A stretch of 64,000 bases of DNA from Microbulbifer variabilis (GCF_023716485.1 NZ_CP092418.1:2587001-2651000), one strand, 5' to 3'. Numbered from the stretch's first letter, positions 52,237 through 62,435 are shown. The notes: generated by a model from the sequence alone, not told the origin. A program made the numbers and translations.

Positions 52237-52683
52237 TTAAAAGCGTTGACGCACTTGACGGCGATAACCAGTTGGCGACATACCGGTCCAGCGCTTGAAG
52301 GCACTGGTAAAGCTGGTCCGATCAGAAAAATCCAAAATCCTTGAAATTCCGTCAACACTCAGGGCGGTATCTTTGAGGAAGTGCACCGCGTGGCGGAAGC
52401 GCACGTGGTCACGCAGTGAGGCAAAGCTCAAGTTATGCTCCTGCAAACGACGCTGCAAAGTCCGGGTGGACATGCTTAAGTCGGAAGCAACGGGGCGAAT
52501 AGCGAGAGAAGCCTTACCAATGCGCTGTTCGAGCACATCGATGACTCTGGCAGCAATGCCAAAGCTGGTAGCTTCCGGTGGGGCCAGCAGCTGATCGAGA
52601 ATATTCGGGTCGCCGGATATTCTGGCCTGCTGCAGGGGTTTATCTTCAGAGAGCGAAGTCTGGTCGGGCTGAGTATGGTTCAT
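52237..52683 (-). CDS. AraC-type HTH regulator, DNA-binding domain only
   Basis: Protein of 148 aa consisting of an N-terminal unstructured stretch (about 1-45) and one AraC double-HTH domain (about 50-145). The domain is recognisable by DLSMSTRTLQRRLQEHNLSF and ILDFSDRTSFTSAFKRWTGMSPTGYRR. No effector domain is present, so it resembles stand-alone AraC regulators such as the SoxS/MarA size class or a shortened member. Its targets are unknown. It is transcribed towards yajC. Confidence 0.85.
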   Translation of the reverse strand: MNHTQPDQTSLSEDKPLQQARISGDPNILDQLLAPPEATSFGIAARVIDVLEQRIGKASLAIRPVASDLSMSTRTLQRRLQEHNLSFASLRDHVRFRHAVHFLKDTALSVDGISRILDFSDRTSFTSAFKRWTGMSPTGYRRQVRQRF

Positions 52684-53105
52684 CGAGCTGCTCCTTTTGA
52701 GTTCCGTGAGCCGCAGTTATTTTTCTATGTCCGCATCCAGCGAATCCCGGTTGCCCCTGCCCACACCAACACACCTACAACTTCGGCGGACTACTACTCG
52801 ATGCGGGATGCACCAAAAACAGACATCGAATCCTTCACAGAGATGTACAATTTTTAAACTAACCGCTCCGGCAATACCCAAAGAGAAACACTCTCTCGCC
52901 GGCGCACCTTTCCTTTACATCTGCCAGTATAGACCAAGAATTGAGAATGCAAGGGACGACAGTGGTTTTTTTCATCTTATTGTGCAGCAGAAGACGAAAT
53001 TGAGTGGCCCCGGTACGCAATTTCAATGAAAACTCAAGGAAATTCGGGGGCCAGAGGCTACCCTACCCCCTTAAAAAGAGTTTGCAGAAGCTGTGTAACA
53101 GATAA
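52684..53105. other. Intergenic stretch without a recognised gene
   Basis: About 420 bases between the AraC-type gene start and the end of bcp. Open frames here have no protein-like composition. No structured RNA or clear terminator was recognised. Confidence 0.5.
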
Positions 53106-53582
53106 TCAATCCAGATTTTCAGCCACCCAGCCAAGCACATCATCACTGTGGGTCTTGGTTTTCACTTTGTCGATAACATGGCGTAAGCGTCCACTTTTGT
53201 CGATGATAAAAGTTGTCCGGATTAACCCCATATACTCTTTGCCCATAAACTTCTTCAGCCCCCAGCAACCGTACTTGTCCGCAATCTTGTGATCCTCATC
53301 GGACAGGAGGTCGAAGTTCAGCTCATGTTTATCAATAAATCGCTGCAACTTAGCTTCTGGGTCTGGGCTCACACCGAGAACAACAGTGTCTAGCTCCTTG
53401 AACGCATCGGCACTATCCCGGATACCACAAGCCTGTGTTGTACAACCTGGGGTCAGTGCCTTTGGGTAGAAATAAAGCACAACATTGCTTTTTTCGCGGA
53501 AATCTTTCAGTGAAACCTTCTCTCCGCTTTGGTTTGTCAGTGTGAATGCCGGTGCCAAATTGCCAATTTTGGGAAAAGACAT
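53106..53582 (-). CDS. bcp: Thiol peroxidase Bcp (peroxiredoxin Q)
   Basis: Atypical 2-Cys peroxiredoxin that reduces hydrogen peroxide and lipid peroxides, 158 aa. The peroxidatic Cys47 and resolving Cys52 lie in TPGCTTQAC. VLYFYPKALTPG and GLIRTTFIIDKSGRL are standard. The usual PKDxTPGCTxE reads PKALTPGCTTQ, with a Glu-to-Gln change after the peroxidatic cysteine that may slightly alter activity. A single transcribed gene; the DUF2244 gene lies upstream on the same strand. Confidence 0.95.
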   Translation of the reverse strand: MSFPKIGNLAPAFTLTNQSGEKVSLKDFREKSNVVLYFYPKALTPGCTTQACGIRDSADAFKELDTVVLGVSPDPEAKLQRFIDKHELNFDLLSDEDHKIADKYGCWGLKKFMGKEYMGLIRTTFIIDKSGRLRHVIDKVKTKTHSDDVLGWVAENLD

Positions 53583-53664
53583 AAGAAATCCCCTGAAGTG
53601 TTGGTTTAAGTTTTGGGGGGATTATAACGAAAAGTACTAACTGAAATGCCAAGAACTCCATCAT

Positions 53665-54186
53665 TCAAAACTGGTGCAGGCGAAACTCCTTCTCCCTGCG
53701 CGCAAAAATGCCTATTTTCCTCAGCTTTTGCACTAACTCTGCCTTCTCTGCATCGGTCAAAAACTCACCTACCTCCAGGCATCCTTCTGGACCGCTAAAG
53801 GTCACCGAGGCAGGCTCAGCCGGACTGTTACCCATCCTCACCAGCAAGGCAAGATTTCCCCGTGAGAACTCCCGATGATAGACAGATTGCTGGCGGAACC
53901 CTTTACAACAATCGAACACAACCCGCTCATCGCTAATGCGGATTACTTCGCGACGGGTCCCCTCTAGGTAGATATAGGTGAATAAAACTGCGAGTAGTAA
54001 AATTTCCAACCCTGCAAATGGCAGGATCATCCAAGCCCCAGCAAAGGCAAAAGCCAAACTAATACCAAGGGAAACGCCAACCAGGGAAAAGAACACCCAA
54101 AGGTTTCCCGTTGCCGACAGGGATTGATTAGGCTGAAGAAGAATACAGGCGCATCGAGGGGCTTGGCGGCCGACTTCTGTGACCAT
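53665..54186 (-). CDS. DUF2244 membrane protein
   Basis: Protein of 173 aa with two membrane helices (about residues 30-52 and 55-74) and a C-terminal soluble domain (about 80-165). The family is common in proteobacteria and sometimes lies near cytochrome oxidase genes. Its function is unknown. The ATG at 54186 is supported by a fitting N-terminus (RCACILLQPNQSLS). It lies 82 bases upstream of bcp on the same strand and might share its transcript. Confidence 0.8.
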   Translation of the reverse strand: MVTEVGRQAPRCACILLQPNQSLSATGNLWVFFSLVGVSLGISLAFAFAGAWMILPFAGLEILLLAVLFTYIYLEGTRREVIRISDERVVFDCCKGFRQQSVYHREFSRGNLALLVRMGNSPAEPASVTFSGPEGCLEVGEFLTDAEKAELVQKLRKIGIFARREKEFRLHQF

Positions 54187-54510
54187 GGCAAAAACTTCCA
54201 GACAATACTTACCTAATCAGTGTAGTGCCGCCGCCATCAGCCCACACTCGTATAACGACCCGCCAGTATTCAGGCTACCCCATTCTATTTTAAATACCAT
54301 TAGCAAAAGTCACTTTATTAAGCTGCGGCTAAAGGAACCCTAATCTAGCCTTTCTGAATAAGCCACTGTTGGCGGGATTGAAAAAATAAGAGGAAATGCC
54401 CTCACTTGGTATCGCTTACTTCTTACTTGAAATACGCAAACTTTTTTATCTGGACTAGCTGGCGATTTTATAGCTACAGCGAAGTCAATAAATCAGCGCC
54501 GAAGAGCCAA
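54187..54510. other. Intergenic stretch without a recognised gene
   Basis: About 320 bases between the DUF2244 gene start and the mdh terminator. It should contain the DUF2244 promoter. No coding frame or structured element was recognised. Confidence 0.5.
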
Positions 54511-54544
54511 ATAAAAAAGCCCGCACACTGGTGCGGGCTTTTTA
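54511..54544. terminator. Terminator of mdh
   Basis: AAGCCCGCAC, loop ACTG, GTGCGGGCTT form a perfect 10-bp stem with A-rich and T-rich flanks on the two sides, about 40 bases after the mdh stop codon. It works in both directions. Confidence 0.88.
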
Positions 54545-54580
54545 GACGAACCAGCCATCAAGGCCGATCAATCGACAGGG

Positions 54581-55561
54581 TTAGGGCAGCAGGTGAGCGA
54601 CTGCATCACGCTCTTCCGCCAACTCCTGCTCGGTTGCAGTCATCTTCTCGCGGGAGAAGTCGTTGATGTCAACGCCTTGAACAATTTCCCAGTCGCCGTT
54701 TTTGCAAGTGCAAGGGAAAGAGTAAATCAGGCCTTCCTGAATACCGTAAGAACCATCGCTGAATACAGCCATGCTGGTCCAGTCACCTTCAGCGGTGCCC
54801 AGAGCCCAATCGCGCATATGGTCGATGGCAGCGTTGGCAGCGGAAGCCGCAGAGGAAGCGCCGCGCGCCTTGATAATAGCTGCACCACGCTGTTGAACAG
54901 TCGGGATGAAGTCGTTTTCGTACCACTCCTGCTCCACTTTATCCATCGCCGCAGCACCGGCAACCTTCACTTGGTGCAGGTCTGGGTACTGAGTCGAAGA
55001 GTGGTTGCCCCAAATAGTCATATGGGTGATGTCGTTAACGCTGGAATCAGTTTTGTTCGCCAGCTGGGACAGAGCGCGATTGTGATCCAGACGGGTCATC
55101 GCGGTGAAATTGCGCGGGTCCAGGTCTGGCGCATTGCGCTGAGCAATCAGGGCATTGGTGTTAGCCGGGTTGCCAACAACCAGTACTTTTACGTTACGAG
55201 AAGCAACGTCGTTCAGGGCTTTACCCTGTGCAGAGAAGATAGCAGCGTTAGCTTCCAGCAGGTCTTTGCGCTCCATACCCGGTCCACGGGGACGCGCGCC
55301 GACCAGCAAAGCATAATCTGCATCTTTGAACGCAATAGTAGCGTCATCGGACTGAACGATACCCGCGAGCAGCGGGAAGGCGCAGTCTTCAAGCTCCATA
55401 GCAACGCCTTTCAGCGCTTCTAGTGCCGGGGTAATTTCCAGCAGCTGCAGAATAACTGGTTGATCTTTACCCAGCATCTCGCCGGAAGCGATGCGGAACA
55501 GCAGCGAATAGCTGATCTGACCGGCAGCGCCGGTAACAGCAACACGAACAGGTGCTTTCAC
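54581..55561 (-). CDS. mdh: Malate dehydrogenase (NAD-dependent)
   Basis: TCA-cycle enzyme interconverting malate and oxaloacetate, 326 aa. It is the cytosolic-type MDH found in Pseudomonas and Burkholderia relatives. The NAD site is [21 protein letters not shown]. The substrate arginine loop is [15 protein letters not shown], and the catalytic histidine lies in [15 protein letters not shown] start at 55561 with AGGAG eight bases upstream. It is transcribed alone. Confidence 0.96.
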   Translation of the reverse strand: MKAPVRVAVTGAAGQISYSLLFRIASGEMLGKDQPVILQLLEITPALEALKGVAMELEDCAFPLLAGIVQSDDATIAFKDADYALLVGARPRGPGMERKDLLEANAAIFSAQGKALNDVASRNVKVLVVGNPANTNALIAQRNAPDLDPRNFTAMTRLDHNRALSQLANKTDSSVNDITHMTIWGNHSSTQYPDLHQVKVAGAAAMDKVEQEWYENDFIPTVQQRGAAIIKARGASSAASAANAAIDHMRDWALGTAEGDWTSMAVFSDGSYGIQEGLIYSFPCTCKNGDWEIVQGVDINDFSREKMTATEQELAEERDAVAHLLP

Positions 55562-55692
55562 GATAGTTCTCCTCGTTTGTAAGCGGCCGCATTATAGGGC
55601 CTCTTGAGCAAATTTCACCTCAAGCGGAGCAATTCCCAACTCAATTTGCCTAACAAAACTTTAATTTTTTATAAGAGACGCCAAAAAAAGGC

Positions 55693-56319
55693 TCAAGCCG
55701 AGGCAGTTTCCCGGTAACGCTGCTGCAAAATGCGATAAACCTGCTCACTGTAATCTACTGCCGAGGCATCAAGCTCAGCAGCGATTTCCGCTAAGTGCTC
55801 ATTGTCTTCACGTCCGCTCCAGTTCTTCACATAAGTTCCTTCTTTGTAACCGTTATCCTGGCGGAATCGATTGAGTACGTTCTTTCCTACATAACGTTGA
55901 TACAGTTCAGTAAAAGGCATCTCTGTGTCGGCAAGAAGCTGCGCAAACCCTGGCAGATCGAATTGTTTACTTGCCAAGGTGCTCAAAGTAAAGGCCTCCA
56001 GGTCTTCACGAAAATCACCGGGCTCTCGCTGGCCAGCCTCTAATTCCCTCAGCATCTTTTCAGCAACTTGGGCCGGAGAGCCCTGTTGCAGCTCAAGACT
56101 CAGGCCAAAATGCCAGATATCCACCAGCTCCAACTTTACCTGGTCGATATCCGGTTGCTGCTTTTTCCACCACTTCCAGCCGTAATGATCCAAGAGTTCC
56201 GCGCTTTCTACCCAGATCGCGCGATACCAGGCAAAATTTTGCGCACGCCAGTTTTTGTTAACAACGGTATTAATTTCGTCCTGCAGGGTCAGCATGACCT
56301 GCAATTGTTGCTTCATCAT
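55693..56319 (-). CDS. Dimeric all-alpha dUTP diphosphatase
   Basis: dUTPase of the dimeric MazG-like superfamily (PF08761 class), 208 aa, hydrolysing dUTP to dUMP. The metal-binding pattern is WVESAELLDHYGWKWWKK with Q/E residues and then KLELVDIWHFGLSLEL; the EXXE...EXXD residues are visible. It differs in fold from the trimeric Dut of E. coli. It lies upstream of tatD on the same strand, in a run of DNA- and wall-related genes. Confidence 0.85.
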   Translation of the reverse strand: MMKQQLQVMLTLQDEINTVVNKNWRAQNFAWYRAIWVESAELLDHYGWKWWKKQQPDIDQVKLELVDIWHFGLSLELQQGSPAQVAEKMLRELEAGQREPGDFREDLEAFTLSTLASKQFDLPGFAQLLADTEMPFTELYQRYVGKNVLNRFRQDNGYKEGTYVKNWSGREDNEHLAEIAAELDASAVDYSEQVYRILQQRYRETASA

Positions 56320-56344
56320 ATAGGGAACTTCTAACTAGCCGGGC

Positions 56345-57121
56345 TTAAGCAGCCCGAGGAAATAATCGGAGAAAGTTTTCTGTAGTGATTTCAGCTAGCT
56401 GCTCGTATGAAATTCCGCGCAACTCAGCAATAAATTCGGCTACTTCCCGCACATAAGCCGGGATATTGGGCTTGCCACGATAGGGGATCGGTGCAAGGTA
56501 GGGAGAATCTGTTTCCACCAACAGACGATCGAGAGGCAGTTTGCGCGCAACATCGCGCAGATCCTCGGCATTTTTAAATGTCACAATACCGGAGAGGGAA
56601 ATATAATAGTTAAGATCTAATGCGGCCTTGGCCATCTCCCAGCTCTCAGTGAAGCAATGCAATACACCGGCTGTTTGTGGGTTTCCGTACTCTTGAATCA
56701 ACTGAATTGTATCTTCACGAGCATCGCGTGTGTGCACAATAACCGGCAACCCCACCTGACCTGCGGCCTGCAAGTGAGCAATAAAGCTCTGCTGTTGGGT
56801 CTCTTTGGTGTCCGTACTGTAATAATAATCAAGACCAGTCTCCCCAAGTGCCACTACCTTGGGACGCTCAGCCATCACGATCAGTTCGTCCACCCCAGCG
56901 AGACCGGATTCAACATCCAGCGGATGTATTCCAACAGAGCAGACAACATCCTCATATTTTGAGGCGATTTCTACGACGGCATCTGCATTTTCCAGACTGA
57001 TACCAACACATAGGAATTTCTCAACTCCTCGGCTGCGTGCGAACTCCAAGACTGCATCCAGATCGCCATCAAATTTATCGAGCTTCAGTCTATCCAGGTG
57101 ACAATGAGAATCTACGAGCAT
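56345..57121 (-). CDS. TatD-family metal-dependent deoxyribonuclease
   Basis: TIM-barrel metal-dependent hydrolase of 258 aa. Metal ligands are in VDSHCHLDRL, GETGLDYYY, IVHTRDA, HCFTES and ETDSPYLAP. Family members are 3'-5' exonucleases on DNA or D-aminoacyl-tRNA deacylases. ATG 57121 begins MLVDSHCHLD. It follows the PilZ gene by seven bases and so is co-transcribed with it. It closes the fab-holB-pilZ block, corresponding to YcfH in E. coli. Confidence 0.93.
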   Translation of the reverse strand: MLVDSHCHLDRLKLDKFDGDLDAVLEFARSRGVEKFLCVGISLENADAVVEIASKYEDVVCSVGIHPLDVESGLAGVDELIVMAERPKVVALGETGLDYYYSTDTKETQQQSFIAHLQAAGQVGLPVIVHTRDAREDTIQLIQEYGNPQTAGVLHCFTESWEMAKAALDLNYYISLSGIVTFKNAEDLRDVARKLPLDRLLVETDSPYLAPIPYRGKPNIPAYVREVAEFIAELRGISYEQLAEITTENFLRLFPRAA

Positions 57122-57128
57122 GTGAAAA

Positions 57129-57482
57129 TTACAACGTGTGAGTAGGTCGACTGGATTCAAGGGTGCCAGCCAGGTAAGTTTCTATCTTGTTTTGTGCAAT
57201 GTTGTCCTTATCACCAAACTGAACGCCAATACCCGGCGTACGGTTTCCCTGGGCTCCATTAGGGGTTATCCAGATAACCTTGCCTGCCACCGGAATTTTT
57301 TCCGGCTCATCCATCAAGCTTAACAACAGGAATACTTCATCGCCGAGGCTGTAGGATTTATCCGTGCTGATAAACAAGCCACCATTTTTTACAAAGGGCA
57401 TATAAGCGGCATAGAGAACCGACTTATCCTGGATTTTTAGCGATAGGATGCCGTTTCGGGCACCGCCTCCCATGGCTTTCAT
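57129..57482 (-). CDS. pilZ: PilZ-domain protein (type IV pilus type)
   Basis: Single-domain PilZ protein of 117 aa. It lacks the RxxxR motif needed for c-di-GMP binding, in line with the type IV pilus-associated PilZ of Pseudomonas, which binds PilB and FimX rather than c-di-GMP. Segments are MPFVKNGGLFISTDKSYSLG and GKVIWITPNGAQGNRTPGIGVQF. ATG 57482 with GAGG upstream is chosen over an earlier TTG. It is placed between holB and tatD, the same order as in Pseudomonas. Confidence 0.9.
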   Translation of the reverse strand: MKAMGGGARNGILSLKIQDKSVLYAAYMPFVKNGGLFISTDKSYSLGDEVFLLLSLMDEPEKIPVAGKVIWITPNGAQGNRTPGIGVQFGDKDNIAQNKIETYLAGTLESSRPTHTL

Positions 57483-57611
57483 GCTCAACCTCAATGTTTT
57501 AAATGTTGCGCTAACTTATCTGAGCGTACTGTTTCTGTCCAGAACACTACACGTTCCCGGTAGAAAGAAGCTTAATGTCCCCCGCGTGTGGTTACGGCTT
57601 TACATTTCTCA

Positions 57612-58637
57612 TTAAGCAAAAAGCCTAGACCACCGTATCATCAACTCCTCCAGCAACAAGCGACGATTGGGATTCGCTCCACTCGCAAGCCCCTTACGCG
57701 CCTGAACGAGGTGATCGTAAAAACCAAACAGTGGGCGCAAACTGCCTTGCCCTATTCCTGGGAACCTCTGAAGAAGGGTCATAACCTGAGTATCGCCAGT
57801 GGAATCACAACTGCGCACCCTAGCCATTTGGGCAACCCACTGCTGCCAAAATTGAATAAGCTGGGCCAGATCTGCAGGCTCGGGCGGAGTCTCCCAGCGA
57901 CCTGCAGCTGCCACAGCCCTTGCACCACCCTGAGCTAGGGCAATTAGCTCCCCCAGAAAGCGCTCCCGAACTTCCTCGCATTTTGGCTCGGCCAATTGCG
58001 TAGCCAATAATGGCGCCCCACCGGCCAACGCCAGGGCCTTGATTGCCGCACCTTCCTTCAAACCATATCCATGCAGCCACTGCAATGCCATTTCTGCAGA
58101 AGGGGATGGAAAAGCAACAGCTTGGCAACGACTGCGAATTGTTGGCAGTAAACCTGCGGGAGAGTCACTGACCAGAAGGAAAATCACTGATGCCGCAGGC
58201 TCCTCCAGGTTTTTTAATAGCGCATTGGCCGCATTGATGTTCATAGCTTCCGCTGGCGCCAGCCATACCAAGCGCGCCCCCCCGCGCCCACTGGTGCGGG
58301 AGACAAAATCCCCCAGCTGGCGAATCTGTTCAACCTTAAGCGGACCGCCTACCTTTTCAGGCTCTACCCGAAGAAAATCCGGGTGCGACCCCGCCTGCCA
58401 AAGGTGGCAATCCTTGCAACTTCCACAGGCCTGCCCTTCTCTGGGCTGCTCGCACAATACCAGCGCAGAAAAAGCCTCAGCAAAAGCGCGTTTGCCAAGA
58501 CCAGGCTGGCCACTCAGTAATAGGGCATGAGGGCATCGACCAGCGCGCCACTGGGTACCAAGCCGTTGCCACTGTTCCGTTTGCCAGGGTAGTAAAGAAG
58601 GAATAGGGGTATGTTCAGGTACTTCAGACACTGCCAA
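57612..58637 (-). CDS. holB: DNA polymerase III subunit delta'
   Basis: Clamp-loader subunit of the replicative polymerase, 341 aa. The P-loop region reads LLSGQPGLGKRAFAEAF, followed by a four-cysteine zinc-binding stretch in LCEQPREGQACGSCKDC. The SRC motif is present in TIRSRCQAVAFP. Domain order is AAA+ (about 20-190), then lid and C-terminal helical domain. The start codon is probably TTG at 58637 or GTG two codons later; neither has a strong ribosome-binding site. It follows tmk by 61 bases. Confidence 0.94.
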   Translation of the reverse strand: MAVSEVPEHTPIPSLLPWQTEQWQRLGTQWRAGRCPHALLLSGQPGLGKRAFAEAFSALVLCEQPREGQACGSCKDCHLWQAGSHPDFLRVEPEKVGGPLKVEQIRQLGDFVSRTSGRGGARLVWLAPAEAMNINAANALLKNLEEPAASVIFLLVSDSPAGLLPTIRSRCQAVAFPSPSAEMALQWLHGYGLKEGAAIKALALAGGAPLLATQLAEPKCEEVRERFLGELIALAQGGARAVAAAGRWETPPEPADLAQLIQFWQQWVAQMARVRSCDSTGDTQVMTLLQRFPGIGQGSLRPLFGFYDHLVQARKGLASGANPNRRLLLEELMIRWSRLFA

Positions 58638-58698
58638 TTGCCAAATTTGTAACTGGAAACTTCACCACACTCGTGGTGACCATATTTTAAAGCGTGCA

Positions 58699-59319
58699 TC
58701 AAAGAAGCCGCTGTAACTCTTGTCCCAGCTGTTGCTGGACCTGCACTAAAGGTTGACTAGCATCGACAACGGCATAGCGTGAAGGGGCTGCCTGAGCACG
58801 TTCACGATAAGCTTCACGCACCCGGTGGAAGAAAGCCAGCTGCTCACTTTCAAACCGGTCGGCAGCTCCAGTACTGGCAGCGCGCTGTAAACCTATTTGC
58901 GGGTCCAAATCTAAAAGAAGCACCTTATCAGGCCGCAAATCTCCCTGCACATCATTTTCTAAACGCTCGATTAGAGCCCTGTCAAGCGCTCGCCCCCCAC
59001 CTTGGTAGGCATAAGTGGCATCAGTAAAGCGGTCACAAATCACCCAGTCACCCCGCTCCAAGGCCGGGATAATCACTTTCGCCAGATGTTGTGCTCGAGC
59101 GGCAAAAACCATAAGCAGCTCCGCCGTGGGATCAACAGCCTCGTCACGCTTAGCCAGTAGCAACTCCCGCAGCTGCTCAGCCAGGGGAGTGCCGCCTGGC
59201 TCACGGGTTTGAATAAATGGAATATTACGATCAGCTAACCACTGGGTAATAAACTGCAGGTTGGTAGACTTGCCAACCCCCTCCCCGCCTTCCAGGGTTA
59301 TAAATTTTCCGCGCGACAC
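58699..59319 (-). CDS. tmk: Thymidylate kinase
   Basis: Phosphorylates dTMP to dTDP, 206 aa. The P-loop is [12 protein letters not shown], the dTMP-binding DR[EY]PGG-type motif reads [17 protein letters not shown], and the LID and [18 protein letters not shown] are present. GTG start at 59319. It begins five bases after mltG stops and lies before holB in the standard order. Confidence 0.96.
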   Translation of the reverse strand: MSRGKFITLEGGEGVGKSTNLQFITQWLADRNIPFIQTREPGGTPLAEQLRELLLAKRDEAVDPTAELLMVFAARAQHLAKVIIPALERGDWVICDRFTDATYAYQGGGRALDRALIERLENDVQGDLRPDKVLLLDLDPQIGLQRAASTGAADRFESEQLAFFHRVREAYRERAQAAPSRYAVVDASQPLVQVQQQLGQELQRLL

Positions 59320-59324
59320 TATTT

Positions 59325-60389
59325 CTAATTTCCTTTTGCCGGACTGGAGCGGTAATCCGCTCGTCTTTTCAGCTGATACTCCCGCACCGCACGGTTGTGC
59401 TCTGTCAGAGTGGCTGAGAAATGATGGGAACCATCCCCCTTACCTACAAAATACAGGCTTTTGCCGGGCTTTGGGTTCAGTGCGGCGCGGATAGCCGCGC
59501 GTCCCGGCAGTGCAATTGGCGTAGGGGGGAGCCCATTGATTACATAAGTATTATACGGGGTTGGCTGGCGAAGGTGTGCTCGGGTGAGGTTACCATCATA
59601 GTCTTCCCCCAGCCCATAAATTACGGTGGGATCGGTTTGCAAGCGCATGCCCATATTTAGGCGCCGCACAAAAACTCCGGCAATTTGACTTCGCTCGGAA
59701 GGCTGACCAGTTTCCTTTTCAATCAACGAAGCCATAATCAAGGCCTCATAGGGTGTTGCGTAAGGGAGGCCATCCTCTTTTGCCTGCCACTCTTCATCCA
59801 GCACGCGCTGCATACGTTCATACGCTTCGCGTAAAAGCTCAATATCTGTAGTCCCAGAGCGATATACATAGGTATCTGGGAAAATCCAACCTTCCTCAGC
59901 ACCCTCTTTCAGGCCAAGAGCCCTGGCCGCGGCACTGACACTACTGCCAGCCTCAGATCTAACAACCCTCTGCCCCGAGCGAATCTTTTGCAGCGCCTGC
60001 CGGAAAGTCCACCCCTCGACTAAAGTAAGTCGATAAATGGTGACGTCACCCCGGTTTAACCGGGTAATTAAATCCACTGCCGTACTTCCGCTGGGTATCA
60101 GATACTCACCAGAGTGGATATCGGTTTTGCCCTCCCAATAGGCATAGGCAAGAATCAATCGCGGCCAGCTAATCACCCCGTCACTTTTCAATTTCCGCAA
60201 GGTTCCAGATAAGCTGCTACCTTTTTGCACTTGGAATTGCAGGCCCTTTTCTCCCACAGCCAGCGGAGACGCTAGGGCCATCTGTAACATCCACAGAGAG
60301 GCTCCGCCCAATAAGGCAACGAGGAGAAAACCACTAAACAGGATTTTCCAAAACTTGAAAGGAGAGCTTGTCCGCTTTTTCTTTACCAC
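59325..60389 (-). CDS. mltG: Endolytic murein transglycosylase MltG
   Basis: Inner-membrane enzyme that cleaves nascent glycan strands and is thought to terminate their polymerisation, 354 aa. There is one N-terminal membrane helix (about residues 10-33), a LysM-like region, and the YceG catalytic part with the glutamate in [19 protein letters not shown] and [17 protein letters not shown] 60389 gives [13 protein letters not shown] and overlaps the pabC end by seven bases, indicating coupling. A longer frame from 60443 overlaps pabC more and is unlikely. Confidence 0.94.
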   Translation of the reverse strand: MVKKKRTSSPFKFWKILFSGFLLVALLGGASLWMLQMALASPLAVGEKGLQFQVQKGSSLSGTLRKLKSDGVISWPRLILAYAYWEGKTDIHSGEYLIPSGSTAVDLITRLNRGDVTIYRLTLVEGWTFRQALQKIRSGQRVVRSEAGSSVSAAARALGLKEGAEEGWIFPDTYVYRSGTTDIELLREAYERMQRVLDEEWQAKEDGLPYATPYEALIMASLIEKETGQPSERSQIAGVFVRRLNMGMRLQTDPTVIYGLGEDYDGNLTRAHLRQPTPYNTYVINGLPPTPIALPGRAAIRAALNPKPGKSLYFVGKGDGSHHFSATLTEHNRAVREYQLKRRADYRSSPAKGN

Positions 60390-61153
60390 AATGTTTCCAT
60401 GATCAAATGCTGCAACCCTCGAACACCAGCCCCGATCGGCCAACGTTGATGACCGATAATCTCGACAACCGGCAATACCCCGCGCACGCTGTTACACAAT
60501 GCTACTTCATCAGCCCCGCTCAGATCCCGAATTTCTAAATCTCGCTCCTGCCACTGAATCTCACTGGATAACCAGTCCCGCATGACGCCCCGGACACCAC
60601 AGCGATGCAAATCAGGCGTTATCCAGGTATTACCAAAGCGAGCCAGTAAATTACAACGCAAGCTCTCGATAACCCTGCCCTCACTATCTAACATCAGGCC
60701 ATCGATACGCTCCCCGTCAGGAAGCTCAGATTTCGCCTTATTATATCGATTGCGACATAGAAGTTTGCTGCCTAAGTTCCTACTTTTTGAAAGCGGTAGA
60801 TAGGTCTTACAGGGGTAAAGCCGAACTCCAAGTTCAGTCTCGGCAGTCAAATTTAGCGGCAACAAGGACAGATCCCAGCACCACTCACCACCAACCGAAC
60901 CCAGCCGCAATCGGGCGATCGCCATTTTCTGGTTAAGCTGCTCAACCAACCGGGGTATGCACTGATCAATCTCTTTAAGAAGCAGCTCATCAAAACCAGC
61001 ATTCCGGGCCAGGCGCTCTCGGTGTAGCGGCCACAGCGGCAACCTTCTGTTGTGACAGCGCATGGTTTCGAGGATTCCATCTTCGTAACTCTCATCAGCA
61101 GGCAAGCTCTGCACAGGTCGGCTTCTGAGAAAAAATTGTGGCAATTTGCACAT
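60383..61153 (-). CDS. pabC: Aminodeoxychorismate lyase, atypical
   Basis: PLP-dependent class IV aminotransferase-fold enzyme making 4-aminobenzoate and pyruvate from aminodeoxychorismate, 256 aa. The lysine motif region is GSKLLCRNRYNKAKSEL, followed by MLDSEGRVIESLRCNLLARF and CGVRGVMRDWL. The N-terminus is unusual: the common DRGLxYGDGxFET reads ADESYEDGILETM. It lies between fabF and mltG in the standard order, and overlaps mltG by seven bases. The function fits PabB at 38 kb. Confidence 0.87.
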   Translation of the reverse strand: MCKLPQFFLRSRPVQSLPADESYEDGILETMRCHNRRLPLWPLHRERLARNAGFDELLLKEIDQCIPRLVEQLNQKMAIARLRLGSVGGEWCWDLSLLPLNLTAETELGVRLYPCKTYLPLSKSRNLGSKLLCRNRYNKAKSELPDGERIDGLMLDSEGRVIESLRCNLLARFGNTWITPDLHRCGVRGVMRDWLSSEIQWQERDLEIRDLSGADEVALCNSVRGVLPVVEIIGHQRWPIGAGVRGLQHLIMETLW

Positions 61154-61193
61154 ATCAGGAAGGGAGTTGCCCGCCCAGAGGCGGGCAGACAGA

Positions 61194-62435
61194 TCAGGTT
61201 CGCTTGAAGATTAATGAACCATTGGTGCCACCAAACCCAAAAGAGTTAGATAGTACCGAATTAATTACTCTAGGCTGGGCCTCCTGAGGCACTAGATTGA
61301 TATTTTCACAAGCCTCGTCTGGGTCATACAAATTGATTGTTGGCGGCGCCATTTGATCGCGCAGAGCGAGGACAGAGAAAACTGCTTCAAGAGCCCCTGC
61401 AGCACCGAGAAGGTGGCCAGTCATAGACTTTGTAGAACTTACCGCCAGCTCTTCTAAAGAATCTGCAAAAACCTCACGAACAGCCTGAATTTCAGCCGTA
61501 TCTCCCAATGGCGTAGAGGTGCCATGAGCATTGATATACTGGATATCAGCAGCATTCATACCGGCGTCATTAAGTGCATTCTGCATGGAGAGCGCAGCTC
61601 CAGCACCATCTTCTGGAGGCGAAGTCATGTGATGGGCATCGCCACTCATACCAAAGCCTGCAAGCTCTGCGTAAATCTTTGCGCCGCGGGCTTTCGCGTG
61701 CTCGTACTCCTCCAGGACAAGTACCGCGGCTCCCTCTCCCAGCACAAAACCATCTCGACTTTTATCCCAGGGGCGGCTGGCCGTCTTGGGGTCATCATTG
61801 CGCGTAGAGAGCGCTCTGGCCGCACAGAAACCACCGAGCCCAACAGGCGTAGTGACCATTTCGGCCCCGCCACACACCATAACATCCGCATCGCCATACT
61901 GAATGGTCCGCATACCCAATCCCAGAGCATGAGTGCCAGTAGTACAGGCTGTTGTGACGGCGAGATTTGGACCTCGAAGACCAAATTTTATCGACAAATT
62001 GCCAGCGACCATATTGATGATGGCACCCGGCACAAAAAATGGTGACACTCGTCGAGGGCCCTTGTCGGCAATTAACAGGGCATTATCTTCAATAGCCAAA
62101 ATGCCTCCCATACCGGAACCGATACAGGTCCCCATACGCGAAGCATTCTCTTCATTAATTTCCAGACCGCTATCTTCCATCGCCTGGTTACCCGCAACCA
62201 GGCCATATTGCAAGAAAGTGTCCATCTTGCGCGCATCTTTTGCGGCTACATAAGGAGTCGGATCAAAATCTTTCACCATAGCGGCGAAGCGGGTTGAGAA
62301 CGCCGAAACATCAAATGACTCTATTGGAGCAGCTCCACTGACGCCCTTTAGGATGCCAGACCAAGTCTCCTCTACGGTGTTACCCAGCGGGCTCACTGCG
62401 CCCATTCCGGTTACAACAACTCTTCTGTGCGACAC
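61194..62435 (-). CDS. fabF: 3-oxoacyl-ACP synthase II
   Basis: Condensing enzyme of fatty-acid elongation, 413 aa. The catalytic cysteine is Cys164 in [12 protein letters not shown], the histidines are in [11 protein letters not shown] and [14 protein letters not shown]. The N-terminus is [18 protein letters not shown] start with a GGGGGGA ribosome-binding site seven bases upstream. It lies downstream of acpP, with an intervening hairpin. Temperature adaptation of membrane lipids is the usual physiological role. Confidence 0.97.
   Translation of the reverse strand: MSHRRVVVTGMGAVSPLGNTVEETWSGILKGVSGAAPIESFDVSAFSTRFAAMVKDFDPTPYVAAKDARKMDTFLQYGLVAGNQAMEDSGLEINEENASRMGTCIGSGMGGILAIEDNALLIADKGPRRVSPFFVPGAIINMVAGNLSIKFGLRGPNLAVTTACTTGTHALGLGMRTIQYGDADVMVCGGAEMVTTPVGLGGFCAARALSTRNDDPKTASRPWDKSRDGFVLGEGAAVLVLEEYEHAKARGAKIYAELAGFGMSGDAHHMTSPPEDGAGAALSMQNALNDAGMNAADIQYINAHGTSTPLGDTAEIQAVREVFADSLEELAVSSTKSMTGHLLGAAGALEAVFSVLALRDQMAPPTINLYDPDEACENINLVPQEAQPRVINSVLSNSFGFGGTNGSLIFKRT

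Noticed and set aside
54593..55423. Plus-strand open frame of 276 codons opposite mdh
   Set aside because: Antisense shadow of malate dehydrogenase with no recognisable protein features.
60390..60443. Longer mltG start at 60443
   Set aside because: It would extend well into pabC and add residues not seen in the family. GTG 60389 gives the expected short cytoplasmic tail before the membrane helix.
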